DNA of 64,000 nt from Arthrobacter pascens (lineage in GTDB: Bacteria > Actinomycetota > Actinomycetes > Actinomycetales > Micrococcaceae): NCBI RefSeq assembly GCF_017052465.1, contig NZ_JAFHKT010000136.1, forward strand, positions 62,001-126,000, written 5' to 3'. Position 1 is the first letter of the stretch. Every line of letters begins with the position of its first letter. The position numbers and the translations under genes were made by a program. The notes beneath the pieces were generated by a model that ran no database searches, was not told where the DNA came from, and worked only from the letters and a program-made list of their open reading frames with translations. This document shows positions 25,093 through 34,976 of the stretch, piece after piece.

Positions 25093-26681
25093 GCGAGTCC
25101 GGGACAAGCGGCAGCGGCCGTGGAAGAGGCCCCCAACGCGCCGGACAGGGCAGCCAGCGCGGGGACCAGCGGGGCGGCGGAGCCAGTAGGCGCAACGCGC
25201 AGGGCCGGGAGCGGAACCGCGGCCCGCAGCGCAACTACACCGAAAACGCACCCTCCCAGCGCACGCGGCGTGCCGACCCCGCCCGGCTCGTGGCCTTCGA
25301 AGTGCTGCGGGCCGTAGCGTCCGAGGACGCCTACGCCAACCTGGTCCTGCCGGCGAGGATCCGGCACCACGGGCTGGACAAGCGCGACGCCGGGTTCGCC
25401 ACGGAGCTGAGCTACGGCGCGCTGCGCGGCCAGGGAACATACGACGCCGTCCTGGCACGCTGCGTGGACCGGCCGCTGGACCGGCTCGACCCCGCAGTCC
25501 TTGACGCGCTGCGCATCGGTGCGCACCAGTTGCTCGCCATGCGCGTTCCCGCCCATGCGGCACTGGACCAGACCGTGGGACTGGCCCGCGCCGTGATCGG
25601 GGCAGGGCCCTCCACGCTTATCAACGCCGTCCTGCGCAAAGTCTCTGCCCACACACTGGAGGACTGGCTGGAGCTGCTGCTCAGCAATGAGACGGATGCC
25701 ACCAAAGTGGCCTCCGTCCGTTACGCCCATCCCGAGTGGATCGTGCGCGCGTTCAGGCAGTCCCTGGTGGCGCACGGCAGGCCGGTCACCGAAATCGACG
25801 ATCTTCTCGAGGCCGACAACGCTGCGCCGGTGGTCAACCTGGTGGCGCTGCCTGGGCTCGGAAGCCTCGACGAGGCCCTCGAGAACGGCGCGTCGGCCGG
25901 TGAGCTTGTCGAAGGCTCCGCGCTTTCCAGCGGCGGTGACCTTGGCCGGCTGTCCTCGGTCCGTGAGGGAACCACACGCGTCCAGGACGTTGGTTCGCAG
26001 CTCGTGGCCCGTGCCCTCGCCGCCGTCGACCTCGGCAACGAAAATGCTGGCACCGAAAATCTCGGCACCGCTGCGGGGAAGGGCGAATCCTGGCTTGACC
26101 TGTGTGCCGGGCCGGGCGGCAAGGCTGCACTCCTCGGCGCGCTGGCCCACCAGCGGGGCGCCACGCTTCTGGCCAACGAGCCCGCCCCCCACCGCGCCAA
26201 GCTTGTCCGGCAGGCCCTGGGCGCCGTTCCCAAGGACGCCTGGCAAGTGCGGACCGGCGACGGCAGGGAGGTCGGCACGGAGCAGGCGGAAAGCTTTGAC
26301 CGCGTGCTGGTCGACGTCCCTTGCACAGGCCTCGGTGCCTTGCGCCGCCGGCCCGAATCCCGCTGGCGCCGCACACCCAAGGACCTGACCGACCTCGGAC
26401 CGCTGCAGCGGGAATTGCTCAAGTCGGCCTTGGACGCGGTGAAGCCCGGCGGTGTGGTCGCCTACGTGACCTGCTCGCCGCACCCCGCGGAGACCACAGC
26501 GGTGGTCAGCGATGCGTTGCGCAAGCGTGACGACCTCGAGCTCCTGGACGCCGGCAGCGCCCTGGATGTAGTCAGCCTGACCGGGCACCTTAACGCCGGC
26601 CACGAGATGACGGCCCAGCTGTGGCCCCACATCCACCGCACCGACGCCATGTTCCTGGCCCTGATCCATAAGAAGCCCTGA
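25089..26681 (+). CDS. rsmB: 16S rRNA (cytosine-967-C5)-methyltransferase
   Basis: A 530-residue RsmB. A basic Gly/Arg/Gln-rich N-terminal extension (about 1-65) is followed by a NusB-like RNA-binding domain (70-200) and a SAM-dependent methyltransferase domain. SAM motif I is [15 protein letters not shown]; the two catalytic cysteines are in [18 protein letters not shown] and TCSPHPAET. Just before motif I there is a low-complexity stretch made of two 5-residue repeats ([10 protein letters not shown]). The start ATGA overlaps fmt. Confidence 0.93.
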   Translation: MSESGTSGSGRGRGPQRAGQGSQRGDQRGGGASRRNAQGRERNRGPQRNYTENAPSQRTRRADPARLVAFEVLRAVASEDAYANLVLPARIRHHGLDKRDAGFATELSYGALRGQGTYDAVLARCVDRPLDRLDPAVLDALRIGAHQLLAMRVPAHAALDQTVGLARAVIGAGPSTLINAVLRKVSAHTLEDWLELLLSNETDATKVASVRYAHPEWIVRAFRQSLVAHGRPVTEIDDLLEADNAAPVVNLVALPGLGSLDEALENGASAGELVEGSALSSGGDLGRLSSVREGTTRVQDVGSQLVARALAAVDLGNENAGTENLGTAAGKGESWLDLCAGPGGKAALLGALAHQRGATLLANEPAPHRAKLVRQALGAVPKDAWQVRTGDGREVGTEQAESFDRVLVDVPCTGLGALRRRPESRWRRTPKDLTDLGPLQRELLKSALDAVKPGGVVAYVTCSPHPAETTAVVSDALRKRDDLELLDAGSALDVVSLTGHLNAGHEMTAQLWPHIHRTDAMFLALIHKKP

Positions 26682-26721
26682 ACCACTAGAAGCGTTCAAT
26701 CCCTCCCGCGAAAGGACCCGC

Positions 26722-27378
26722 ATGCCGCAGTGCTGCATCAACCCGAGCATCCTCTCCGCAGATTTCGTGAATCTCGAAGCCGAGCTGCAGCGAATCAGCA
26801 ACGCCGACTCGGTGCACGTGGACGTGATGGACAACCATTTCGTCCCCAACCTGACCATCGGGCTGCCGGTCGTGCAGCGTATCCAGGCCGTCAGTCCGGT
26901 TCCCCTGGATGCCCACCTGATGATCTCCGACGCCGACCGCTGGGCCCCGGAGTATGCGGACGCCGGCATCGCCTCGGTCACCTTCCACGCGGAGGCGTCC
27001 ATCGCGCCGGTGAAACTGGCCCGCGAGCTGCGGGCCCGCGGATCGAAGGCCGGCATGGCGCTGCGGCCCGCAACGCCAGTGGAACCGTACCTGGACATGC
27101 TCCCTGAGCTGGACATGCTGCTGATCATGACCGTGGAGCCCGGGTTCGGCGGGCAGTCCTTCCTGGACCTCACGCTTCCGAAGATCCGGCGTGCCCGCGC
27201 GGCGATCGACGGATCCGGCGTCGGGGTTGCGCTGCAGGTGGACGGCGGCATCACCGAGGAGACGATCCTGCGCGCCGCGGAGGCCGGCGCCAACGTGTTT
27301 GTCGCGGGCTCGGCCGTCTACGGCGCCGCCGATCCGGCCGGCGCCATCGACCGCCTGCGCAAGGCCGGCTCACTGTAG
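26722..27378 (+). CDS. rpe: ribulose-phosphate 3-epimerase
   Basis: A 218-residue TIM barrel. [29 protein letters not shown] (Asp/His metal ligands), [18 protein letters not shown] and [10 protein letters not shown] are the standard motifs. It interconverts ribulose-5-P and xylulose-5-P in the pentose-phosphate pathway. AAAGGA 6 nt before the ATG fixes the start. It sits just upstream of the riboflavin operon, whose precursor ribulose-5-P it handles. Confidence 0.96.
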   Translation: MPQCCINPSILSADFVNLEAELQRISNADSVHVDVMDNHFVPNLTIGLPVVQRIQAVSPVPLDAHLMISDADRWAPEYADAGIASVTFHAEASIAPVKLARELRARGSKAGMALRPATPVEPYLDMLPELDMLLIMTVEPGFGGQSFLDLTLPKIRRARAAIDGSGVGVALQVDGGITEETILRAAEAGANVFVAGSAVYGAADPAGAIDRLRKAGSL

Positions 27379-27443
27379 CCGGGCGTACGACGGCGGCGGC
27401 CGGCCGCCGCCGTGCGGTTCCGTGACGGACCGTGTCAGGGAAT

Positions 27444-27463
27444 ACCCGGAGCATGCTCCGGGT
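27444..27463. repeat. perfect 20-bp palindrome upstream of the FMN riboswitch
   Basis: ACCCGGAGCATGCTCCGGGT is its own reverse complement. It lies 27 nt before the riboswitch, about where a -35 region would be. It could be an operator or the terminator stem of rpe; there is no T-run. Confidence 0.7.
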
Positions 27464-27489
27464 TGTGTCAGAATAGCAACACACAATAC

Positions 27490-27630
27490 GTGCTCCGGGG
27501 TCGGTGTAAGTCCGAACCGGCGGTGATAGTCCGCGACCCGCGAGCCGGTGTTCTCCCAGGAGAACCCGGCGGACGGTTGAACCGGTGAAATTCCGGTACC
27601 GACAGTTAAAGTCTGGATGAGAGAAGCACG
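27490..27630 (+). promoter_or_regulatory. FMN riboswitch (RFN element)
   Basis: The conserved core is clear: GGGGTCGGTG near the 5' side, AAGTCCGAACCGGCGGT, AGTCCGCGACCCGC, the GAACCGGTGAAATTCCGGTACCGAC segment (read here as GGTGAAATTCCGGTACCGA), and the closing GTCTGGATGAGAGAAGCACG. The P1 stem CGTGCT/AGCACG closes the structure. FMN binding normally shuts down expression of riboflavin synthesis genes; ribD begins 140 nt downstream. Whether control is on transcription or translation cannot be settled by eye. Confidence 0.96.
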
Positions 27631-27728
27631 TACGGCTGTATCTGTGGCGCCTGCCGGCGTCGCAGCATTGCACTGTCGTCTACCCCCGGAGCCTTAGCGG
27701 TTCTAGAGGGAAGGAACGACACACACGC

Positions 27729-27773
27729 ATGGACGCTCGTACCGTGTGGCCGGATCCGGTGGCTGTCGCATGA
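27729..27773 (+). CDS. possible 14-codon leader ORF coupled to ribD
   Basis: An ATG at 27729 opens MDARTVWPDPVAVA and stops at a TGA that overlaps the ribD ATG (ATGA). A purine-rich GAGGGAAGGA lies upstream, though at about 13 nt it is rather far. RibD itself lacks a strong ribosome site, so it may depend on ribosomes finishing this leader. It may also be chance. Confidence 0.35.
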   Translation: MDARTVWPDPVAVA

Positions 27774-28930
27774 CCCAGCCGATCCACGCCTTCAGCGCCT
27801 CCGAAACCCGGGCAATGGACGCTGCACTGGAAGCCGCCCTGCAGGGGCCCCGAGGCGCCAATCCACTGGTGGGCGCCGTCGTCGTCGGCCCTGACGGCAG
27901 TCATCTGGCGACCGGCTACCACCGCGGCGCCGGAACGGCGCACGCCGAAGCAGATGCCATAGCGGCCGCTGCCGCTGCCGGAATAGACCTCAGGGGCGCC
28001 ACCATGGTGGTCACGCTGGAACCCTGCAACCACGTGGGACGCACCGGACCGTGCGCACAGGCGATCATCGACGCCGGCCTAGCGCATGTGGTGTATGCCG
28101 TTGACGACCCCCACGATCCTGCGGCCGGCGGGGCAGCTACCCTGCGCGCCGCAGGAGTCAGCGTGCGTAGCGGCCTTGCGGCACGGCGGGCGCTGGAACT
28201 CAACCGCCGCTGGTTCGAGGCCGTCGAGGACAAGCGTCCCTTCGTGACGCTTCACATCGCCCAGACCCTGGACAGCCGCATCGCCGCCGAGGACGGCACG
28301 AGCCAGTGGATTTCATGCCCGGAATCGCTGGCGGACAACCACGCCATCCGACGCCGGATTGACGCCATCCTCGTCGGCACGCAGACGGTCCTGGTGGACA
28401 ATCCGCGGCTCACAGCCAGGGACGCTAACGGTGACGCCTTCGGCGAGCAGCCGCTCCGGGCGGTCATGGGGCGTCGCGAAATCCCGGAGGACGCCGCCGT
28501 CCGCGGGGACGACGGCAGGGTTCTCCACCTTCCCACCCGTGACCCGCGTGAAGCGCTGTCCCTGCTGTTTTCAGCGGGCGCACGGCACGTCATGGTGGAG
28601 GGCGGGTCCAGGATATTGAGCGCCTTCCTGTCTGAAGGCCTGGTGGACGAATTGGTCATGTACCTGGCGCCCACGCTGCTCGGATCCGGAACCCCAGCCC
28701 TCAACGGCCTGGGCATCGCCACCCTCGCCGATGCCCAGCGGTGGGAATGGGATGCGGCCTCCGGCGGCGCCGTCCAGACCCTGGGCAGGGACTTGCGGCT
28801 GCACCTTCTTCCGGAACGGCCGTCCGGGCCGCCCGGAAATGAAGACCCCGTGCCCGCAGCGGCACATTCAACGTCAACTGATTCACTACCCGCCCGCGCA
28901 GCAGCGGGCGAAGCCACGGGAGGCTACTGA
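27770..28930 (+). CDS. ribD: bifunctional deaminase/reductase of riboflavin synthesis
   Basis: A 386-residue RibD. The deaminase domain (1-150) binds zinc through HAE (His58) and PCNHVGRTGPC (Cys86, Cys95); the reductase domain (about 165-365) begins VTLHIAQTLDSRIAAEDG. It carries out the second and third steps of riboflavin synthesis. The start at 27770 is preferred over the GTG at 27746, which has no ribosome site. Control is by the FMN riboswitch upstream. The C-terminus has about 30 extra polar residues. The stop overlaps the ribE ATG (TGATG). Confidence 0.94.
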   Translation: MTQPIHAFSASETRAMDAALEAALQGPRGANPLVGAVVVGPDGSHLATGYHRGAGTAHAEADAIAAAAAAGIDLRGATMVVTLEPCNHVGRTGPCAQAIIDAGLAHVVYAVDDPHDPAAGGAATLRAAGVSVRSGLAARRALELNRRWFEAVEDKRPFVTLHIAQTLDSRIAAEDGTSQWISCPESLADNHAIRRRIDAILVGTQTVLVDNPRLTARDANGDAFGEQPLRAVMGRREIPEDAAVRGDDGRVLHLPTRDPREALSLLFSAGARHVMVEGGSRILSAFLSEGLVDELVMYLAPTLLGSGTPALNGLGIATLADAQRWEWDAASGGAVQTLGRDLRLHLLPERPSGPPGNEDPVPAAAHSTSTDSLPARAAAGEATGGY

Positions 28931-29568
28931 TGTTCACCGGAATTATCGCCGAGCAAGGGAAGGTCCTTTCCGTGGACCGGAACGGGGACACCAGCGCAAC
29001 GTTGCGCCTGCATGCCCCCGGCACGGCCGAGGGCCTTCCCCTGGGCGGCTCAATCGCCGTCAACGGCGTGTGCCTCACGGCGACCGCCATTGACGGCAAA
29101 GACTTCAGCGTCGACGTCATGGGTGAGACCCTCATCCGCAGCACCATCGGCGACCTCGCCGCGGGCGACGCCGTCAACCTGGAACGCTGCGTTCCGGCGG
29201 GCGGCCGGCTGGACGGCCATGTTGTCCAGGGCCACGTGGACGGCGTTGGCGAGCTGTTGGAACGCGAGGCCCAGGGAAACTGGGAACGGCTCCGTTTCGG
29301 AGTGCCGCAGCGCCTGGCACGCTACATCGCCGAGAAGGGATCCATCGCCATCGACGGCGTCTCCCTCACGGTCACCGCCGTCAGCCCGGCACAGGAAACG
29401 GCGCCCTGGTTCGAAGTGGGACTGATCCCGACCACCCTGGCGGACACCGGACTTGGTGCGAAGCCGGCGGGCGGAAAAGTGAACCTCGAAGTGGACGTGC
29501 TGGCCAAATACACCGAGCGGCTGCTCTCGTTCAGCGGCTCCGCTGCCGGGACGGAGGCCCAGGCATGA
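28930..29568 (+). CDS. ribE: riboflavin synthase alpha subunit
   Basis: A 212-residue protein made of two homologous lumazine-binding repeats. Each has a [12 protein letters not shown] or [15 protein letters not shown] motif. [12 protein letters not shown] is the hallmark N-terminus with the catalytic FTG. It dismutates two 6,7-dimethyl-8-ribityllumazine molecules to riboflavin. It overlaps ribD by one base and ribB by four. Confidence 0.95.
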   Translation: MFTGIIAEQGKVLSVDRNGDTSATLRLHAPGTAEGLPLGGSIAVNGVCLTATAIDGKDFSVDVMGETLIRSTIGDLAAGDAVNLERCVPAGGRLDGHVVQGHVDGVGELLEREAQGNWERLRFGVPQRLARYIAEKGSIAIDGVSLTVTAVSPAQETAPWFEVGLIPTTLADTGLGAKPAGGKVNLEVDVLAKYTERLLSFSGSAAGTEAQA

Positions 29569-30272
29569 GCGCCGCGAAGCTTGAGCCGGCAGCAGCCGGC
29601 ACCACCCTGGCCCTCGACCCGATCGAGGAAGCTATCCGGGCAATGGCGGCCGGGCGCCCCGTGCTGGTGGTCGACAATGAGGACCGCGAGAACGAAGGCG
29701 ACATCATCTTCGCGGCCCAGCACGCCACCCCCGCGCTGATGGGATGGACCATCCGCTACAGTTCGGGCGTGATCTGCGTTCCGCTCGACGGCGGCCGCGC
29801 CGACGCCCTGGACCTGCCGCCGATGGTGGAGGTCAACCAGGATGCGAAGGGCACCGCCTACACCGTCTCCTGCGACGCCTCGAGCGGCGTCAGCACGGGC
29901 ATCTCCGCCACGGACCGTGCCCTGACGGCCAGGATCCTCGCGGACCCCCGCAGCGAGCCGGCTGCGCTGACCCGCCCCGGGCATATTTTCCCGCTGCGTG
30001 CGGTTAAGGGGGGAGTGCGTGAACGTCCCGGCCACACCGAAGCGGCCGTGGAGCTGTGCCGGCTCGCCGGCCTGGAGCCGGTGGGCGTGATCGCCGAAGT
30101 TGTGTACGACGACGGTGAAATGATGCGGCTGGACGGCCTGCGGGTGTTCGCTGCAGAGCACGGTTGCCCCTTGGTTTCGATCGAGGATCTCGTGGCCTAT
30201 CTTGACGCGGGCGACAGTGTATCTTCACAGGAGAACAGGCCGGAGCCCAGCCCGGCTGGAGAAGGGAAATGA
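29565..30272 (+). CDS. ribB: 3,4-dihydroxy-2-butanone-4-phosphate synthase
   Basis: A 235-residue monofunctional enzyme. [17 protein letters not shown] carries the acidic metal ligands, and [11 protein letters not shown] and [14 protein letters not shown] complete the active site. It makes the four-carbon unit from ribulose-5-P. Many actinobacteria fuse this domain to GTP cyclohydrolase II; here the two are separate genes overlapping by 4 nt. Confidence 0.94.
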   Translation: MSAAKLEPAAAGTTLALDPIEEAIRAMAAGRPVLVVDNEDRENEGDIIFAAQHATPALMGWTIRYSSGVICVPLDGGRADALDLPPMVEVNQDAKGTAYTVSCDASSGVSTGISATDRALTARILADPRSEPAALTRPGHIFPLRAVKGGVRERPGHTEAAVELCRLAGLEPVGVIAEVVYDDGEMMRLDGLRVFAAEHGCPLVSIEDLVAYLDAGDSVSSQENRPEPSPAGEGK

Positions 30273-30976
30273 CGATGAGCGCATCTCAAGCTGCCGAGAC
30301 AAGCAGCAACGGCCGGGTGCCGCACCCGGTAAGCGGCGGCCCCGTGGTCCAGCTGCCCGGCGCGTTCGGGAACCTCGTGACGCAGGCGTGGACCGATCTG
30401 ATCACGGGTGCCGAGCACCTCGCTGTCAGCTCGCCCAACCCTCCACGGGACGGCCAGGCGCCGCTCGTCCGGCTCCACTCCGAGTGCCTTACCGGCGACG
30501 TCTTCGGATCCTACCGCTGCGACTGCGGCGAGCAGCTGGCCTACGCCCTGGAAATGATCGAAGCAAACGGGGGAACGCTGCTGTACCTCCGCGGCCAGGA
30601 AGGCCGGGGCATTGGCCTGGCCAACAAGATCAAGGCCTACGCCCTGCAGGAAGCCGGATTCGACACCGTGGAGGCCAACGAGCAGCTCGGCCTGCCCGTG
30701 GACGCCCGGTGCTACAACGCGGCCGCCCAGATCCTTGCTGAAATGGGACTGCACGAGATCCGGCTGCTGAGCAACAACCCGGACAAGCAGAACCGCCTGG
30801 CCAGGGCCGGCGTCAAGGTCGTGGAGATGGTTCCCACCGAGGTGCCCTCCCGGGAACAGAACATCCGCTACCTGCAGACCAAGAAAGACCGCATGGACCA
30901 CCTGCTTACCCTGGATGCCCAGGGCGCAGGCGTACCGGGAAGCGGCGCAGACACCTTTGACCACGAACAAGACTGA
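30269..30976 (+). CDS. ribA: GTP cyclohydrolase II
   Basis: A 235-residue enzyme. Zinc cysteines are in [37 protein letters not shown] holds the catalytic Arg and Tyr-neighbouring loop; RLLSNNPDK is the conserved C-terminal motif. It opens GTP to start the pathway. The standalone form follows ribB directly. The stop is 19 nt before ribH. Confidence 0.94.
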   Translation: MTMSASQAAETSSNGRVPHPVSGGPVVQLPGAFGNLVTQAWTDLITGAEHLAVSSPNPPRDGQAPLVRLHSECLTGDVFGSYRCDCGEQLAYALEMIEANGGTLLYLRGQEGRGIGLANKIKAYALQEAGFDTVEANEQLGLPVDARCYNAAAQILAEMGLHEIRLLSNNPDKQNRLARAGVKVVEMVPTEVPSREQNIRYLQTKKDRMDHLLTLDAQGAGVPGSGADTFDHEQD

Positions 30977-30992
30977 ACGGACCAGGAACTAA

Positions 30993-31478
<486 letters not shown>

Positions 31479-31504
31479 TCCCGGCAACTGCTGATCCCGG
31501 TGAG

Positions 31505-31555
31505 GGCGGGGATGGGCGGACGCACAGATTCTGTGCGTTCGCTCACATCCCCGCC
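31505..31555 (+). terminator. long hairpin ending the rib operon
   Basis: The outer arms GGCGGGGATG and CATCCCCGCC are perfect complements and an inner ACGCACAGA/TCTGTGCGT stem extends the structure. No T-run follows. It lies between ribH and hisE. Confidence 0.7.
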
Positions 31556-31610
31556 GTCACGGAACGGCGCGACAGGCGGGGTTCGGGCCGGAGCAAGTAG
31601 GCTGTAGGGC

Positions 31611-31874
31611 GTGAAGAATTTCGAGACGCTGTTCGCAGAACTGAGTGAGAAGGCGGCCACCCGTCCGGAGGGCTCCCGCACGGTCGCCGAATTGGAGTCC
31701 GGAATCCACGGCATCGGGAAAAAAGTCGTTGAGGAAGCCGCCGAAGTCTGGATGGCGGCAGAGTACGAATCCGACGAAGCGGCGGCCGAAGAAATCTCCC
31801 AGCTCCTGTACCACCTGCAGGTCCTGATGCTTGCCAAGGGACTCAGCCTGGAAGACGTTTACAAGCATCTCTAG
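31611..31874 (+). CDS. hisE: phosphoribosyl-ATP pyrophosphatase
   Basis: An 87-residue MazG-like helical protein. [23 protein letters not shown] and ELxYHLQVLM show the acidic metal-binding helices (EExxE/D) that hydrolyse PR-ATP to PR-AMP. The start is GTG, with TAGGCT exactly 7 nt upstream and no ribosome site, so the transcript is probably leaderless. hisG follows after 59 nt. Confidence 0.94.
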   Translation: MKNFETLFAELSEKAATRPEGSRTVAELESGIHGIGKKVVEEAAEVWMAAEYESDEAAAEEISQLLYHLQVLMLAKGLSLEDVYKHL

Positions 31875-31933
31875 CCGCGTCCGCGCGGCCCGCTTGCCTA
31901 AACTGAAGACTTCCACACCCAGAAAGACCACCA

Positions 31934-32794
31934 ATGCTGCGAGTAGCTGTACCCAATAAGGGATCCCTGTCCGAAGCCGCCTCCGCGATGCTCGCCGAGG
32001 CCGGCTACCGCCAGCGCCGCGACACCCGCGAACTGGTCATGGTGGACCCGGACAACGAGATCGAGTTCTTCTTCCTCCGCCCCCGCGACATCGCCGTTTA
32101 CGTGGGGCAGGGAACGCTCGACGTCGGCATCACCGGCCGCGACCTCCTGCTGGACGCCGAGGTAGAGGCAGAGGAACTGCTGCCGCTCGGCTTTGCAGCC
32201 TCCACCTTCCGCTTTGCCGGTCCCGTGGGGGATTTCAGCAAGGTCGAAGAACTCGAGGGCAAGCGCCTCGCCACCAGCTACGACGGCCTGCTCCGCGGTT
32301 ACCTCGCCGAGCGCGGCATCCAGGCGAAAGTGGTCCGCCTCGACGGCGCCGTGGAATCGTCGGTGCGGCTGGGCGTGGCTGACGCCATCGCGGACGTCGT
32401 CGAAACCGGCAGCACCCTCAAAGCCGCCGGCATGGAAATCTTCGGCGACCCCATTCTCAAGTCCGAAGCCGTTCTGATCCGTCGGACCGGGCAGGGCGGC
32501 GCCGCGAACGGCACCGCCAAGGAAATCGAAGTTCTCATCCGCCGGCTGCAGGGCGTCCTCGTGGCGCGCCAGTACGTGCTCATGGACTACGACATCCGCA
32601 AGGAACTCGTCGAACAGGCCGCGGCCCTCACGCCGGGCCTCGAATCGCCCACCGTCTCACCACTGCGCGACTCCGAATGGGTTGCCGTCCGCTCCATGGT
32701 GCCGAAGAAGGAAACCAACCGGATCATGGATGAGCTGTACGACCTCGGCGCCCGCGCCATCCTGGTCAGCAGCATTCACGCCTGCCGCATCTGA
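31934..32794 (+). CDS. hisG: ATP phosphoribosyltransferase, long form
   Basis: A 286-residue long-form HisG: catalytic domains 1-210 ([39 protein letters not shown], the PRPP-binding loop) and a C-terminal regulatory ACT-like domain (about 215-286) ending SSIHACRI. It catalyses the first, histidine-inhibited step of histidine synthesis. The C-terminal domain explains why no hisZ is needed. Confidence 0.95.
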   Translation: MLRVAVPNKGSLSEAASAMLAEAGYRQRRDTRELVMVDPDNEIEFFFLRPRDIAVYVGQGTLDVGITGRDLLLDAEVEAEELLPLGFAASTFRFAGPVGDFSKVEELEGKRLATSYDGLLRGYLAERGIQAKVVRLDGAVESSVRLGVADAIADVVETGSTLKAAGMEIFGDPILKSEAVLIRRTGQGGAANGTAKEIEVLIRRLQGVLVARQYVLMDYDIRKELVEQAAALTPGLESPTVSPLRDSEWVAVRSMVPKKETNRIMDELYDLGARAILVSSIHACRI

Positions 32795-32868
32795 GCCGCG
32801 ACTTCCAACGCCCTCCTCACACGCGGGCCCCTTCATCTAGCACCATTCTGCAGGACAACAGGAGAATC

Positions 32869-33645
32869 ATGGCTGTAGCCGTACGCGTCATTCCGTGCCT
32901 GGACGTCGATGCCGGCCGTGTGGTCAAGGGCATCAACTTCGAAGGGCTCCGCGACGCCGGGGATCCGGTCGAGCTGGCGCACCGCTACGACAACGCGGGC
33001 GCGGACGAACTCACGTTTCTGGATGTGACGGCGTCGTCGGGCAACCGCGAGACGACGTTCGACGTCGTCCGCCGCACCGCCGAGGAAGTCTTCATCCCGC
33101 TCACCGTCGGCGGCGGCGTCCGGGGCGTTGCCGAAGTGGACAAGCTGCTCCGCTACGGCGCTGACAAGGCGTCCATCAACACGGCCGCGGTGGCGCGGCC
33201 CGACGTCATCGACGAAATCACCCGGCACTTCGGTTCCCAGGTGCTCGTGCTGTCGGTCGACGCGCGCCGTACCCGCCCCGGATCCGAGCCCACGGCGTCC
33301 GGCTTTGAGGTCACCACACACGGCGGCCGGCAGGGCACAGGAATCGACGCCGTTGCCTGGGCGAAAGAGGCCGCCGAGAGGGGAGTCGGGGAAATCCTGC
33401 TCAACTCGATCGACGCCGACGGCACCAAGGACGGTTTCGACCTTGAGCTGATCAGGCTGGTCCGCGCGGCCGTCAAGGTTCCCATCATCGCGTCCGGCGG
33501 CGCCGGCGAACCCGCCCACTTCCCGCCCGCCGTCGAGGCCGGAGCGGACGCAGTGCTGGCCGCCTCGATCTTCCACTGGGGCCCGGACGACATGATGTCC
33601 CAGGTCAAGACCGCCATCCGCGAAGCCGGTTTCGAGGTCCGCTGA
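32869..33645 (+). CDS. hisF: imidazole glycerol phosphate synthase cyclase subunit
   Basis: A 258-residue (beta/alpha)8 barrel. [17 protein letters not shown] carries catalytic Asp11 and VLSVDARR the second Asp; [12 protein letters not shown] and [14 protein letters not shown] are the phosphate-binding loops. It uses ammonia from HisH to make imidazole glycerol phosphate and AICAR. AGGAG before the ATG is strong. hisH and hisA are not in the window. Confidence 0.95.
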   Translation: MAVAVRVIPCLDVDAGRVVKGINFEGLRDAGDPVELAHRYDNAGADELTFLDVTASSGNRETTFDVVRRTAEEVFIPLTVGGGVRGVAEVDKLLRYGADKASINTAAVARPDVIDEITRHFGSQVLVLSVDARRTRPGSEPTASGFEVTTHGGRQGTGIDAVAWAKEAAERGVGEILLNSIDADGTKDGFDLELIRLVRAAVKVPIIASGGAGEPAHFPPAVEAGADAVLAASIFHWGPDDMMSQVKTAIREAGFEVR

Positions 33646-33653
33646 CCGCTGGA

Positions 33654-33720
33654 TGAGCTTGTCGAAACCTGATTTCGACAGGCTCAATCACCGGTTTCTG
33701 TCGATAGGCTCAATCACCGG
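33654..33720. repeat. intergenic palindromic repeat with a 14-bp direct repeat
   Basis: TGAGCTTGTCGAAA and TTTCGACAGGCTCA form a hairpin (one G-U pair) at 33654-33686. GGCTCAATCACCGG occurs at 33681-33694 and again at 33707-33720. It lies between the convergent hisF and TIGR03085 genes. The sequence resembles short palindromic elements I recall as widespread in Micrococcaceae, which I cannot verify here. Confidence 0.75.
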
Positions 33721-33721
33721 G

Positions 33722-34366
33722 TTAGAGGCCGACCTCGGCGGACTGCAGGAGCGCTACGGCGTCGGCCTGGCCTTCGAAAGTCACCAGGGCGTGGCGCGTG
33801 CGGCCGTGGGCGTGCATCAGCAGCTCGCCCGGCTCGCCGACGATGGCGACGGATACGGGTGCGCGCCTTGCGACGTGCCTCGGGCCGGAAGGCCGGACCA
33901 GCACGATGCCGAGGTCAACCCCGCGGTACAGGATGGCAGCGCGTTTGATCAGTTCGTCCCACAGCGCTTCGGAGTATTCCTCGTCGAGCGCACGGGGCGC
34001 CCAACGGTCAACGGCCCGCCGGATGTCCTCCGTGTGGACGAAGTATTCGATCAGGTTGGAGCTTTCGTCCAGCGCCTTGATCTTCATGGGAGACAGCGCC
34101 GGAGGGCCGGCGCGGAAAGCCTTCACGAGTTCGGTGTAGTCGTCGGCCGTTTTGAGCTTTGATGCGAGCTTGGCTGTTGCGTTGTCCGAGGCCTTCGACA
34201 GGCGTTTGATGATCAGCCCGAGGCCGACGGCGGCCTTCCTTTCGCGCAGGTACAAGTGCGCTGCCAGGTCTCTGGTCTTCCAGCCGCGGCAGAGCGTGGG
34301 GGAATCAGGACCGGCCGCCAGCAGGGTTTCGGCCAGGACTTCTCGGGACGGATCGACGAAATGCAT
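33722..34366 (-). CDS. TIGR03085 family protein (DinB/maleylpyruvate-isomerase-like)
   Basis: A 214-residue actinobacterial protein. MHFVDPSREVLAETLLAAGPDSPTLC is the family's opening, followed by GWKTRDLAAHLYLRERKA with a conserved His in the metal position and EYFVHTEDIRRA in the middle. The fold is probably the four-helix DinB/mycothiol-dependent enzyme type. Function unknown. I chose the ATG at 34366 over the GTG at 34384 because family members begin here. It is embedded in histidine genes but on the opposite strand. Confidence 0.75.
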   Translation of the reverse strand: MHFVDPSREVLAETLLAAGPDSPTLCRGWKTRDLAAHLYLRERKAAVGLGLIIKRLSKASDNATAKLASKLKTADDYTELVKAFRAGPPALSPMKIKALDESSNLIEYFVHTEDIRRAVDRWAPRALDEEYSEALWDELIKRAAILYRGVDLGIVLVRPSGPRHVARRAPVSVAIVGEPGELLMHAHGRTRHALVTFEGQADAVALLQSAEVGL

Positions 34367-34464
34367 CACTTGTGAAACTAGCACGTCGCCGGTGCAGTTG
34401 CGCAGTGTATCGCCCCGGATTTCGTGCCGTTCTTCACACTGATCAGGGGGCTGTGGCGAGGCAC

Positions 34465-34470
34465 TAGACT
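34465..34470 (+). promoter_or_regulatory. -10 box for a leaderless hisI transcript
   Basis: TAGACT ends 7 nt before the ATG of hisI and there is no ribosome site. No good -35 is visible. Confidence 0.45.
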
Positions 34471-34477
34471 TGACCTG

Positions 34478-34909
34478 ATGTCTGAGCAGCCCGCCCCCAG
34501 CCCCACTCCCGGTCCAACCCCCGGCACTGCCGGTGCCGATGCCGTTTCCGGAAGTCCTCTTCCTGCCGAAATCGCCTCCGCCCTAAAACGGGACAGCGCC
34601 GGCCTGGTGGCCGCAATCGTGCAGCAGCACGACACCAACGAGGTGCTCATGCTCGGCTGGATGGACGACGAAGCCCTCCAACGCACCATGACCACCGGCC
34701 GGGTGACCTTTTACTCCCGGTCCCGCCAGGAGTACTGGCGCAAGGGGGACACCTCGGGCCACGTGCAGTGGGTCAAGTCGGTGGCCATGGACTGCGACGG
34801 CGACGCCCTTCTGGTGCGCGTCGACCAGGTTGGCGCCGCCTGCCACACCGGAACGCGCACGTGTTTCGACGGCCGCACCCTCGAGGTCGTGACCGGAACC
34901 GCCGGATAG
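34478..34909 (+). CDS. hisI: phosphoribosyl-AMP cyclohydrolase
   Basis: A 143-residue enzyme. After a Pro-rich N-terminal extension of about 30 residues come [32 protein letters not shown], the metal-binding [12 protein letters not shown] and [10 protein letters not shown] with zinc cysteines. It opens the adenine ring of PR-AMP in histidine synthesis. HisE is a separate gene, not fused. trpE follows after 67 nt. Confidence 0.94.
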   Translation: MSEQPAPSPTPGPTPGTAGADAVSGSPLPAEIASALKRDSAGLVAAIVQQHDTNEVLMLGWMDDEALQRTMTTGRVTFYSRSRQEYWRKGDTSGHVQWVKSVAMDCDGDALLVRVDQVGAACHTGTRTCFDGRTLEVVTGTAG

Positions 34910-34976
34910 CCAGCGTTCCGCTGAACAGGTCTATCGAATTAGGCACCACCCCAGAACAGACGGAGAACCAATAGCC

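Noticed and set aside
24426..27293. A 955-codon open frame on the minus strand across fmt, rsmB and rpe
   Set aside because: It is antisense to three well-recognised genes, and its length comes from high third-position GC. The translation has no domain and no ribosome site.
33654..33720. CRISPR-like repeat
   Set aside because: Only two copies of a 14-mer with a 12-nt gap and no cas genes; better described as a palindromic intergenic element.
34910..34976. Trp attenuator leader peptide before trpE
   Set aside because: The 67-nt gap contains no Trp-rich short ORF and no terminator/antiterminator pair.
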